This document shows positions 8,860 through 21,983 of a stretch of 64,000 nucleotides of DNA, one piece after another (positions within the stretch are counted from its first letter, which is position 1; every line of letters starts with the position of its first letter). Made by a program: the position numbers and the translations under genes. The DNA is from Diacronema lutheri (taxonomy: Eukaryota; Haptophyta; Pavlovophyceae; Pavlovales; Pavlovaceae): positions 62,001 to 126,000 of the forward strand of contig JAGTXO010000050.1 of assembly GCA_019448385.1 (NCBI GenBank). Direction: 5' to 3'. The notes beneath the pieces were generated by a model. The model made no database searches. It was not told the DNA's origin and saw only the letters and a program-made list of their open reading frames with translations.

Positions 8860-11528
8860 CTAGCGGGCGCCGCTACTCGCCCGCGCGAGCGGCCGCGCTC
8901 CCTTGGCGCGCGGGCCACAGAGCCCGCTGAGAAAGCCAGCCAGCGTCGCGCGTCGCGCAGAGCCACCGCCGGCGCTCGCGCTGTCAGTCTCGTCGCGGGC
9001 GGGCGCTGCCACTTTCGCGCGCCCGGCGGGCTCGGCCGTGCCGTCGGCCCGCACGCTCGCGCTTCGCTCGCCGCCGCCGCCGCCGCCCCCGCTCGCCGGC
9101 TCGACGCCAAGGTCGACGAGGAGGAGCGTAAGCCGTTCGATCTCACGCTCGAGCGCGAAAGCCGCGGCGCCGTCCTGCGCGCGGAGCCGCGCGGCGCGCG
9201 CGACGGCGCGGCTCGCGGCGAGCCGCTCCTCGCTGCCGTCCGGCAGCACGCCATCCGTCGCCGCGAGGAACGCGGCGCACAGCGCACCGCCCTCGTCCGC
9301 GCCGCCCGGCCGGCCCGAGAGGAACGCGCCGAGCGTGTTCGCCGAGAGGTGCACGTGCGGATGCTCGGCGCCGAGCACCGCACGGCGGCGCGCGAGCGCG
9401 TCGCGCAGCAGCGCCTCTGCGTCCTCCGCGCGCGCGTCGCCCTGCGCGGCGACCGCGCGCGCGAGCATGTGCCGCAGCGTGAGGAGGGAAAGTTCCGGAA
9501 CGGCGAGCTGGCCCGACGCGCGCGTCGCTTCGATCCCGTCGATCATCCGGCGGTACACCGCTTCGGCCTCGCGCAGCGCGCCGCGCGCGCGCAGAAGCGT
9601 CGAGAGGCTGGACGCGACCGCAAGCGTGCCGCCGTCCGCCATCCCGCGGCCGCACGCCTCTCGCTCGGAGAGCGCGCGCGCGAAGAGAGCCTCGGCGGTG
9701 CGCGCGTCGCCGCGCAACTGCGCGCAGCGCGCGGCGCCCTCCGCCGCCATCGTGGCGCGCATGTCGACCGCGCCCGCCGCCGCCGCGGCGGGCTCGGGCG
9801 CGAGGCCGCGCAGCGCGTGCTCGTAGAGCCGCTGCGCCCGCTCGGCGTCGCCGCGCGCCTCCAAGAACCACGCGCGCGCGACGACGCTCTCGAGCGTGTC
9901 GGCGTGGTCCACGCCGAGCGTGCGCTCGCGCCGCTCGACGAGCGTGACGGTGAGCGCCTCCGCCTCCGCCAGCTCGCCCTTGGCTCGGAGCATCTGCGCG
10001 AGCCTGCCGAGGGCGAAAAGCGTGCTGACGTGCGACTCGCCCAGCACGCGCGTGCGGCCGGCGATGGCATCGCGCAGCTGCACGATGGCACCGTCGACGT
10101 CGCCGCGGTCGTACCGGAGCAGCGCGCACTGGCCCATCAGCAGGTAGAGCTCGGCCGACTCGGCGCCGAGCTTGGCACGCGCGCGCTCGAGGCCGCGCGT
10201 GTAGCACTCGTTCGCCTCGTCCAATCTGCCCGTCGACGCGCACAGCCGCCCAACGTTGGAGAGCGCGATGACCGCGTCCTTCTCGTGCTTCGACACGCCA
10301 TCGTCGTCGCCGCCCTCCGCCGCGCCGCACAGCTCGTCGAAGCCCGCGAGCGCGCGCCGGAGCAACGCCTCGGCCTCGGCGAGGCGCGGAGCGCGCGCGT
10401 CCGCCCCGCCCGAGTCGGCCGCGGCGAGGAGGAGCACGGCGAGGTTGAGCGCGGTGCTGAGCGTCTCGGCGTGCGCCGCGCCTTCGTGCGCCTCCTGCGC
10501 GCTGAGCGCGCGCCGGTACATGCCCTCCGCCTCGTCGCGCCTGCCAGCGCCCTCGAGGAGCACCGCAAGGCGCGAACTGAGCATCACATCGGACGCCTCG
10601 CCGCCGCCCGCGGCGAGGGCGCGCAGGCCGGCGTCGAGCAGCCAGGCGCGCACCGCCGCGAGCACTGTCGCGTCGAGCGCGTGCACGCCGACGGTCTGCT
10701 CGACCGCGCCAAAGATTGCCGCGCGATCGGCTGCGGAGAAGGCTTGGGCGCGCGCGAGCGACAGGCGTGAGAGCGAGCGTGCAATCTCGTCGAAACGGAA
10801 GCGGATCGTCGACACGAAGTCCGCCTCCTCGCGCGCGGGCATCGCAACAACGAGCTCGCCCTCGACAGACGCGATGAAGAGCTCATACAGGCACCACGCG
10901 CGCGTGAGGGAGATTGGGTCGGACCATGGCGCAAACACGGCGAGCGTCGTGCCGATGCGCTGGATCGACGTCCGGAACTGCGGGGCGGGGGGTGGGTAGG
11001 GGCGGGGGGGAAGGGTGGGGGTGGGGAGAGGACGGCAAGGACGGGCGTGGAACGCCATCACCGAGTGATGCGCGCGCCGCGCTTGCCCGCCGCGCGCACC
11101 GTCGTCGTCCACCATGTAAAGTCGCGCGCGTCCGTCTGCCACTGCGAGTTTGCGATCACGTCGAGCCACACGGAGCGCGGCTCAGCGAGGGGCGCGCGCT
11201 CGATCGCGTCGACCAGGTCGTCAAACGCATATCGCCAGGCATGCGAGACGAAGACGGTTGCCGGGCTCACCTGCGCGGGCGGCAGCAGCGCGACGAGCGC
11301 GCACTGGGCAGCCGCCGTGCGCGGCCGAACGAGCTCAAAGCAGACGCACTCGGTCGTGAGCGGCTCGCCCGCCGCGCGGCGTGACGGCGGATCTTCCCAC
11401 GCGCGCCACACGCGCGGCGGGCCAGCGGAGGCCTGCAGCGCGCGCGCTTCGTCGCGCAGCTTCGTGATCACATCGAGCGAGACGCCGAGGATCGGCGGGG
11501 CGTCCGCGCCGCCGAGGGCCTGCGACAT
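8860..11528 (-). CDS. TIR-like domain plus kinesin-light-chain-type TPR protein
   Basis: 848 aa from two exons, 11528..11100 and 10977..8860 (donor GTGCGC, acceptor CAG, phase 0). The N-terminal ~220 residues form a TIR-like fold: VFVSHAWRYAFDDLVDAI, WLDVIANSQWQ, then across the junction WWTTT-FRTSIQRIGTTL, LAVFAPWSDPISLTRAWCLYE. This arrangement (SHAW ... FR.SI..IG.T ... TRAWCLWE) is common in unicellular algae. The remaining ~600 residues are a tandem TPR array of the kinesin light chain kind, with A/G/L-patterned 42-residue units such as LGESHVSTLFALGRLAQML and LGAEHPHVHLSANTLGAFL. A Gly-rich tail follows. It is probably a signalling scaffold; ligand and output are unknown. It is divergent from the gene at 11606, with 77 bp between the start codons. 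Confidence 0.8.
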
Positions 11529-11573
11529 CGGAAACGTGGGAACTTTCCGGCCAAAATTAACATGACATTCGCT

Positions 11574-11582
11574 TTTGGCGCC
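11574..11582 (+). promoter_or_regulatory. E2F-like site in a 77-bp bidirectional promoter
   Basis: TTTGGCGCC fits the E2F/DP consensus TTTSGCGCS and is part of the partly palindromic TTTTGGCGCCCAAA. It lies between the divergent start codons at 11528 and 11606. Function is inferred from the motif only. Confidence 0.35.
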
Positions 11583-11605
11583 CAAACCGTCAGGCCCGTC
11601 CTTCC

Positions 11606-12670
11606 ATGTCGCTCTCCGCGCTCCTTGGCGCTCTGCTCGCGGTGGGCGCGCCGACGAAGAACCTCGTCTCGCCCATCGCGGCAATCGGGCTGCCGCGCCT
11701 CAAGATTGCGCGCCCTACGCTTGGCTTCGCGGCCGCACCCTCACACTCCTCGTTCACCGACGACCTCAGCCTCTACCACCGCAATGTGTCGACGGGCGTC
11801 TGCACGCGCCTGCTCCTCACCGAAATGCCCGACTTTTCCGACATCTTTGGAGGCGAGGTCGTTGAGGCGCCTGAGATGCTGACGCAACTCCTTGGCGCGT
11901 TGCCCTTGTCGATCGAGCACACACGCGCGCCCACCGCCACGTGCGCGCGCGGAATGGTATGGCCAGAGGCGCGAGACGACCGCGTGGGCATGGGCGACTT
12001 TGCGCACTCGCTGTGGCTCTCGAAGACGCAGCACGTCCTCGTGTTCAACGGCGGGCAGATGACCGACGGGTGCGCAGGCCCGCGCACGTCCCTCGTGCAG
12101 CTCGTGTTTGACGACGCAACGCCAGCCAAGGAGAGGAACATGACGGGCACAGTGCGCGAGGTGGACGGCAAGGGCTTGGCGCTCACGTGGCTTGCCGCCT
12201 CGTCGCCAGGCTGCACGACCGCCTTCGAGCTGCGCGTCTTCCTCTCCGAGTACGTTGCATCCGATGTGCCGCTCCGCCACCCGGCCGCTACGGTCGGCGA
12301 CGAGGACGCAAGCTCGATGATGGCCGACACGCTCATTGCGATGTGGGAGGCGCAGGATGAAATGGACGACGAGGCGGACGATGCTGACGACGACGAGGAT
12401 GAGGATGAGGACGACCCCTGGCGCGCGCAAGCGCCGTACCTCGCCGTTTCTCCCACCGGCGTCCTGACGATCGTCCACTACCTCGCCGAGCTGCCGGCTG
12501 GTCCCCCACCCTACGCCGTCCTCTCGTTTGCGACCTTCTTGCTCGCCGCGGTCGCGCTCGTCGCGGCGGGCATCGCAACGGCCGCGTCGTGCCGGGCGCA
12601 GCGGGCCTCGCCGCTCAAGCAGATGGCGCCACCACCGGCGCACGCCCTCGGAGAGAAGCTGATGATCTGA
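11606..12670 (+). CDS. Hypothetical secreted/type I membrane protein with acidic stretch
   Basis: Single exon, 354 aa; I do not recognise a family. The N-terminus (MSLSALLGALLAVGAP) can act as a signal peptide. Residues ~50-230 look like a folded luminal region with several Cys and two N-glycosylation sequons (NVS, NMT). An Asp/Glu-rich run (DEADDADDDEDEDEDD) follows around residue 265. One transmembrane helix (FLLAAVALVAAGIATAA) lies near residue 320, and a short basic cytosolic tail ends the protein. The predicted topology is N-terminus outside or luminal. It shares a very short promoter with the TIR-like/TPR gene. Confidence 0.65.
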   Translation: MSLSALLGALLAVGAPTKNLVSPIAAIGLPRLKIARPTLGFAAAPSHSSFTDDLSLYHRNVSTGVCTRLLLTEMPDFSDIFGGEVVEAPEMLTQLLGALPLSIEHTRAPTATCARGMVWPEARDDRVGMGDFAHSLWLSKTQHVLVFNGGQMTDGCAGPRTSLVQLVFDDATPAKERNMTGTVREVDGKGLALTWLAASSPGCTTAFELRVFLSEYVASDVPLRHPAATVGDEDASSMMADTLIAMWEAQDEMDDEADDADDDEDEDEDDPWRAQAPYLAVSPTGVLTIVHYLAELPAGPPPYAVLSFATFLLAAVALVAAGIATAASCRAQRASPLKQMAPPPAHALGEKLMI

Positions 12671-13003
12671 GCAGCGTGCACGCCCTCAGCGCGCCCGGAG
12701 TGCGCCCTGGCCGGCTCCACGCCTCTTTGCGGGTCGCGCGCAGCGCCAAGTGCCATTGCTGGCGCGAAGGCCGGTGCGCACGTCTGGCGGGCCCGTTCGA
12801 GCCTCCGAGACTGCAGAAGGACGCATCTACTCCTGCTTTTCCGACCAGCGCACCTGAAGGGCGGCATTCGTCGCGCGGCAGCGCGTTTCGCGCGGCAGAG
12901 CGTAGTGGCGGGCAGGCGCGGCTTAGAAGGCGAGCGCCGCGAGTGGCGCGCGCCGGTCGCCACGCTGCGTGCGCCGGTCCGCACGCACGGCGAGCCGACG
13001 GTG
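12671..13003. other. Convergent intergenic region, nothing recognised
   Basis: 333 bp between the hypothetical membrane protein gene and the phosphoglycerate mutase gene. No conserved frame, RNA gene or repeat is visible. Confidence 0.6.
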
Positions 13004-14069
13004 TCAGCGCTCCCCGCCAAAGCGCACCTTCGACTGGTTCGCCACGGCCTCCTGCGCCTTCTTCACCTCCTCAGGGTCGGCGAGGAAATAGCCGCGCAGC
13101 GGCGCGCTCGCGCGCGCGTCAAAGATCGGCTGCAGGTTCTTGTCGAGCCGGTAGACGAGCGGGATGCCCGTCGGCACCTCCAGGCCGGCGATGACGTCGT
13201 CCGGAATGTTGTCAAGATATTTGAGCATGCCGCGGATCGAGTTGCCTGCGAGCGCGCGGCGATGTCACGTGCGCACCGCGGCCGGCGCGCGGCAGGAAAA
13301 GTGTCAGGCCACACGTTTTGCTTGCGAGCGTGTGTCCGCGCAGCCAAGCCACGTTTCGCGCCGCACCGTGCGCGGCAATGCAGATCGTCTTGCCGCGCTT
13401 GAGGGCGGGCATGATGTCGGACTGCCAGTAGGGCAGCGTACGGTCGATGGTGTCCTTGAGGCACTCGGACCGCGGGATGTCCTCCATCGGGATGTGCGCG
13501 TACCGGTTGTCGTTGCCCGGCCAGTGCTCGTTGTCCGTGTCGATCGGCGGCGGCGGCGTGGAGAAGGAGCGGCGCCAGAGCTTGACCTGGTCCTCGCCAT
13601 ACTTGGCAACGGTCTGCTTCTTGTCCAGCCCAGTGAGCGCGCCGTACATCCGCTCGTTGAGCCGCCAGCTGTTGTGCGTGATCACATGCTCCTGGCCGGT
13701 GATCGTGAGCACAATGTCGAGCGTCTGCTGCGCGCGCTTGAGGAGCGAAGTGTAGCACACGTCGAAGACGATGCCCTCGCGCCAAATCTGCGTCGCGCCC
13801 GCCGCGGCCTCATTCTTACCAAGCGTCGTGAGCGGAACATCCGCCCAGCCCGTGAAGAGGTTGGCCTCGTTCCACATCGACTGGCCGTGCCGGAGGAACA
13901 CGATCGTCGCGTGCGTGTCGGCCGAGCTGGCGACAATGCGGCTCGGCGGCGCGCGATGCGCAGCCGAGCGCGACAGTGCGAGCCCGCGCGCGCCGCCGCG
14001 TGCTGCGCCGCGCGCTGCGCCGAATGCGTCGGCGCTCGCCGCGAGGCAGAGGAGAGCGAAGCCTCGCAT
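13004..14069 (-). CDS. gpmA: Plastid-targeted 2,3-bisphosphoglycerate-dependent phosphoglycerate mutase
   Basis: 314 aa from two exons, 14069..13367 and 13245..13004 (donor GTGCGG, acceptor CAG; joining restores AHGNSIRG). It interconverts 3- and 2-phosphoglycerate. The phosphohistidine motif [11 protein letters not shown] is near residue 60, followed by [40 protein letters not shown] and the second catalytic His in IAAHGNS, then [11 protein letters not shown]; this is the full-length bacterial dPGM type. The leader [17 protein letters not shown] is a signal peptide with an ADAF-G ASAF-like cleavage motif and a following Arg/Ala-rich transit region, so plastid import is predicted. It is divergent from the methyltransferase gene, with 68 bp between start codons. 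Confidence 0.93.
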
Positions 14070-14137
14070 GTTTGTCCGACGCGCGAAGCGGCTCCGACGA
14101 GCCACGCGGAATTTTTTTGAAACGGACCGCGCGATCA

Positions 14138-14914
14138 ATGGAGGAAGGTGACAGCACGAGGGCGAGCGAGCTGGTCGTGAGCGTACTCGGGCGCACCATC
14201 AGAGTGCGGGAGCAACAGCACGAGGGCGAGTTTGCGCCCATCTTTAGCGACGCGTGGACAGGCAGCCGCGTCTGGGCCGCCGCGCACATGCTCGTCGCCC
14301 ACCTCGCCGAACGCGCGCACGCAGGGCTCGTCGCGGGCGCGCGGTGCCTCGAGCTTGGAGCAGGGCCCGGGCTGTGCGGGCTCGCGGCCGCGGCGCTCGG
14401 CGCCGAGTCAGTCGTGCTCACCGACCAGCGCGAGATGCTCGATCTGCTCCGCGCCAACATCGCCCTCAACCCGCAGCTTCCGCGCGTGAGCGCCGCGGAG
14501 CTCAACTGGGCGTGCGGCGCGCCGGCGGAGATGCGCGAGCGCTTCGACCTCGTGCTCGTTTCGGATTGCATCAACGAGATCTACGGCGAAGAGTCGTTCG
14601 GCCAGCTCGCGGCCACCATCCGCGCCGTCTGTGCGCCCGGCGGCACGTGCGTTCTCACGCACGAGGAACGGTCGGCGGACGGCGTGGCCGCGACCGCGTT
14701 CCGCCGGTTCGAGGTATTGTGCGCCGAGCTCGGCCTCGCCGTCTGCAGGTTGGATTCGCCGGCCCGGCCGAGCGCGGCGCAGCGCGTTGCAAAGTCGCCT
14801 AGCGGTGGACCCGAGCGCCGGCCCGCGGCCGAGGGAGAGGACGAGGGCGGGCCCGACGGCGACATCCGGCTGTTTGAGCTCCGGCCGGGTGTAGCGCCGG
14901 TTGACCGTGGGTGA
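14138..14914 (+). CDS. METTL21-type (family 16) protein methyltransferase
   Basis: Single exon, 258 aa. Seven-beta-strand SAM-dependent methyltransferase with the family's N-terminal signature (DAWTGSRVWAAAHML), motif I LELGAGPGLCGL, an acidic SAM-binding strand (SVVLTDQREML), and post-motif II LVLVSDCINE, where METTL21/METTL18-like lysine methyltransferases have a conserved D/E/Y-containing loop. A CAPGGTCVLTHEER strand follows. Substrates of this family are chaperones and elongation factors; the exact substrate cannot be assigned. The start MEEGDS is the only ATG near the conserved region. Length and domain completeness are normal for the family. Confidence 0.8.
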   Translation: MEEGDSTRASELVVSVLGRTIRVREQQHEGEFAPIFSDAWTGSRVWAAAHMLVAHLAERAHAGLVAGARCLELGAGPGLCGLAAAALGAESVVLTDQREMLDLLRANIALNPQLPRVSAAELNWACGAPAEMRERFDLVLVSDCINEIYGEESFGQLAATIRAVCAPGGTCVLTHEERSADGVAATAFRRFEVLCAELGLAVCRLDSPARPSAAQRVAKSPSGGPERRPAAEGEDEGGPDGDIRLFELRPGVAPVDRG

Positions 14915-15029
14915 GCGCCACTGAGCGAGCGTGGGGTCATGCCTGTCCGGAGGCATCCTCGAGTGCCTGTTCGCTTTTTGCTCTGGAAAGTGGGGAAAGC
15001 GGCAAGCCAGGGCTTCCGGTGAAGGCGAG

Positions 15030-16164
15030 ATGCGCCTGCTCGGCTCGCTCTGTGCGCTGGTGGCGTTCGCGGTCGTGCCGAGCCTCGGTGGCCCGGCGCT
15101 CAGGCCGCCCAGGCTAGCCCTGCGCGCACCGTACCCGCCGCTCGCCCGAGCGCGTTGCGGCGCGCGCATGGGCGCTGGCGGCACGTCAGGCGCGGAGCGA
15201 AGCGCGCGCAAGGGAGCGCGCGGGGGTGGGGGCGTCACGCCCGCCACGCAGCCAGCGTCATCACAGGCGCCGATGCGCGAGCTGTTCACACCCGGCTTTG
15301 AGGCGCCACTAGGTGGCCAGGTGGACACGCGCACGCTCAACGCCGCGCTCAACTTTGCTGGTCTGGCGGTGGTCGTTCTCGCGGTCGTCGTCAAGCTGCT
15401 CACGGTGGATGCGGAGATCTCGCGCGGGTGGACCTGGTTCGAGATCGTCAGTCGCTTGCCGTCCGACAATTGGTCCGATTACACGAGCTTTCTCACCGCG
15501 TCGCCCGTCCTCACGAAGGCGATCACGAGCGGCACTGTCTACGCGCTCGGCGACATCCTTGCGCAGTCGACCGAGGGCAAGGGCCTCGCTGACCTCGACC
15601 GGGTGCGCACGGTCCGCTCGTCGCTGTGCGGCTTCACGCTCCACGGCCCGCTCAGCCACCTGTGGTACATATTTGCCGAGCGCTTATTCGACCTGCTGCA
15701 CTGGGGCGCTTGGTACTTTGTCCCGCTCAAGATCCTCACCGATCAGGCACGCGCCAGTCGCCTTCCTGGCCCTCGTCCCTCGCCGCGCGCAACCCGCCGG
15801 CCCCGAGAGGCGGAGCTCCTCAAGCCCGGCCCGCGCGCGCGCCTGCTCGCCCCTCTCTCTCTCTCTCGCGCGCGCGCCACAGTTGACGTGGGGCGCGTTG
15901 TGGAACGCCCTCTACATTGCAGCGATCGGCCTAACGTCTGGCCGGGCACTGCCGACGATCCAGGGCGAGATCAAGGAGACGGTCTTCCCGCTGATCCGCG
16001 ACGGGCTCAAGCTGTGGTGCCCCGCACACATGATCACGTACGGCGTCGTGCCGATCGAGAACCGACTTCTCTGGGTCGACCTCGTCGAGATCCTGTGGGT
16101 CGTCATCCTCTCAACCACCGCGTCTGCCTCCAAGCAGGCGCGAGAGTCGAACGGCGTCGCGTAA
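15030..16164 (+). CDS. Mpv17/PMP22-family membrane protein, probably plastid-targeted, with a GC-AG intron
   Basis: 332 aa from exons 15030..15746 and 15883..16164. The donor is CAG|GCACGC, i.e. GC rather than GT, and phase 0 joining gives KILTDQ-LTWGALWNALYIA, exactly where Mpv17 proteins have K.L.DQ.....WN. The family signature continues: LLTASPVLTKAITSGTVYALGD at the start of the domain, GPLSHLWY, and the C-terminal helix with WVVILSTTAS. The expected WPA-type segment appears as LWCPAHMITYGVVPIENRLLWVD. The leader MRLLGSLCALVAFAVVPSLGG is signal-peptide-like and followed by a basic region, suggesting plastid or other endomembrane routing. Mpv17 members form small channels in peroxisomes, mitochondria or plastids; cargo is unknown here. 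Confidence 0.88.
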
Positions 16165-16260
16165 CGCTGCTCACGTTCACAGCTCTGCAGATCTGCCTGT
16201 TTGCACACGACGCACAAACACAAATACACTGCCACATTTCCGCTGCCGGCGTGCACAGGG

Positions 16261-16295
16261 TCACTCTTTCGCTCGCTCCGTTCGTCACGCCTCGG
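16261..16295 (-). repeat. Dispersed ~35-bp intergenic element, copy B
   Basis: The reverse complement reads GAGGCGTGACGAACG then GAGCGAGCGAAAGAGTGA, matching copies A and C. It lies between the tandem plus-strand Mpv17 and ISWI genes, 127 bp before the ISWI start. Confidence 0.75.
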
Positions 16296-16421
16296 CACCG
16301 TGCACGCCCCCTGGGCCCTGGCCCGCCCGTAAGCGTCGTGTCCCCCTGACCCGCCAGTCAGAGACACTACCCCTCTGACCGTGTCTGTGACTGGGCGCGC
16401 GAGGTGGCCGACTCGGGTGCG

Positions 16422-20706
<4,285 letters not shown>

Positions 20707-20765
20707 GCAATGAGCAGTGAGCGACTGGGCGCGTCGTGATTGACGACTCCGAGTATGCACCATGA

Positions 20766-20924
20766 GGCCCGTTCCCTGCAGACAAAAATTTCTGCAGACA
20801 AAAATCGTGACGCTCTTCGGGCCCCTGTTCGATTTTGCGCCGCCATGGATTTTCGGTATCGTCACATATGCCGAAACCCAAAAATTCGTAAACTTGACGC
20901 CAAAAAGTTTACAGGGAACGGGCC
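20766..20924. mobile_element. 159-bp MITE with GGCCCGTTCCCTG inverted repeats (Tourist/PIF-Harbinger-like)
   Basis: Left end 20766..20778 is GGCCCGTTCCCTG and right end 20912..20924 is its exact reverse complement, with weaker pairing beyond. Both ends are flanked by TGA (20763-20765 and 20925-20927), consistent with a 3-bp target duplication. The interior is AT-richer than anything nearby, has no coding capacity, and has a short direct repeat (TGCAGACAAAAAT twice near the left end). GGCC-starting inverted repeats and 3-bp duplications fit PIF/Harbinger MITEs. The element lies between the ISWI and DcpS genes. Confidence 0.75.
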
Positions 20925-20997
20925 TGAGACTCATCACCCCATCACAACATTCTTTTTTGGGGGCTGTTTTAAGTTGATTTATTACTCATACGTGCGC

Positions 20998-21019
20998 CCT
21001 TTCGCTCGCTCGCTGACTG
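20998..21019 (+). repeat. Degenerate copy of the ~35-bp intergenic element core
   Basis: CCCTTTCGCTCGCTCGCTGA shares the TTTCGCTCGCT core with the sense strand of copies A-C and again lies between two tandem genes, just upstream of the DcpS start. Similarity is limited to the core. Confidence 0.4.
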
Positions 21020-21036
21020 CCTGAGCGTGTCGAAGG

Positions 21037-21954
21037 ATGGAGGGCAAGAGGCAGCGCACAGGGCCTATAGAGCAGCAGCTGCCGACGCCGTCCAAGCTCG
21101 TGTTCGAGAGCGTACTCGGCGCGTCGCCGGAAGGGCAGCGCATGTTTTTGCTTTGCTCCGACCCGCTCCGCAGCGGCGAGAAGGCCGTCGTCGTCGCGAC
21201 CAAGCCCGGTTGGACCGAGGACGAGCTGCGCGCGATCGTCGAGGCCGACGGCAACGCGCTCGTGTGCACGCACCGCAACGACAAGTTTTCGAGGCACGAC
21301 GGTCCGGCCACCACTGCCGTCTCTATCCAGCTGATCTCGCCCGCGAACGATGTCGACATCACCAAGTACGCCAAGGAGCGTTCGGTACTCGTGCGCGAGA
21401 CGCCCGAGCTGTACGAAGCCGCCACACGGCCGTGGGCCGAAGCGCTGCCCGTCAAGCAGGTCGGCTGGGTGCTCGCGATCCTTAACCGCCAAGCGGAGAT
21501 GGACCGCCTCATGTATGAGGACGCACACTGCATGCTCGTGCCCGACACCAAATGGGACCGCACGGACGTGTCGTCTCTGTACGCGCTCGCGCTCGCCAAG
21601 GACCGCTCGCTCCGCTCCGTGCGCGACCTGCGCGGCGCGCACGCGCAGGTCCTACGCGAGCTGCGCGATGGGGTCGTCGCGTGTATTTGCGCCAAGTACG
21701 GCGTGCCTGCAAACCAGCTGCGCGCCTACTTGCATTATTTGCCATCGTTTTGGCACCTGCATATCCATTTCAACGTGCTCGGCTGCCCGACCGTCGGCGG
21801 CGGGCTGAACGTGGGCAAGGCGCTGCTGCTCGACGACGTGATCGATCAGCTCGAGAGAGACCCGATGCACTTTGCGCGCGCGGCGATCACCTACGCCATC
21901 GGCTCCAACGACACGCTCTACGCCGCGCTACGTGCGGCCGGCTTGGCCGAGTGA
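21037..21954 (+). CDS. DCPS: Scavenger mRNA-decapping enzyme DcpS (HIT family)
   Basis: Single exon, 305 aa. It hydrolyses the residual m7GpppN cap after 3'-5' mRNA decay. The histidine triad HLHIHF is present within the DcpS context LHYLPSFWHLHIHFNVLG near residue 240, and VSSLYALALAKDRSLRSVRDLR upstream is the conserved DcpS region before the HIT core. The N-terminal swapped domain (residues ~15-150, SVLGASPEGQRMFLL, RETPELYEAAT) is also family-like. A following block (GGGLNVGKALLLDDVIDQLE) corresponds to the conserved segment after the triad. Length is close to human DcpS (337 aa). It is convergent with MSH5, with 29 bp between the stop codons. Confidence 0.93.
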   Translation: MEGKRQRTGPIEQQLPTPSKLVFESVLGASPEGQRMFLLCSDPLRSGEKAVVVATKPGWTEDELRAIVEADGNALVCTHRNDKFSRHDGPATTAVSIQLISPANDVDITKYAKERSVLVRETPELYEAATRPWAEALPVKQVGWVLAILNRQAEMDRLMYEDAHCMLVPDTKWDRTDVSSLYALALAKDRSLRSVRDLRGAHAQVLRELRDGVVACICAKYGVPANQLRAYLHYLPSFWHLHIHFNVLGCPTVGGGLNVGKALLLDDVIDQLERDPMHFARAAITYAIGSNDTLYAALRAAGLAE

Positions 21955-21983
21955 CGTGCCGTGCGCTCGGCGTTCGCCGGCGC

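Noticed and set aside
8086-10770. 894-codon plus-strand open frame
   Set aside because: It is antisense to the LRR and TIR-TPR genes, Arg/Ala-rich, lacks any domain and spans an intergenic gap. It is a GC-rich shadow.
12781-12800. GGGCCCGTTCGAG as a possible second MITE end or a tRNA T-loop
   Set aside because: No matching inverted end or flanking duplication is found nearby, and no tRNA cloverleaf can be drawn around it.
13976-14137. N-terminal extension of the methyltransferase frame
   Set aside because: It is antisense to the start of the phosphoglycerate mutase gene, purely Arg-rich and without family similarity.
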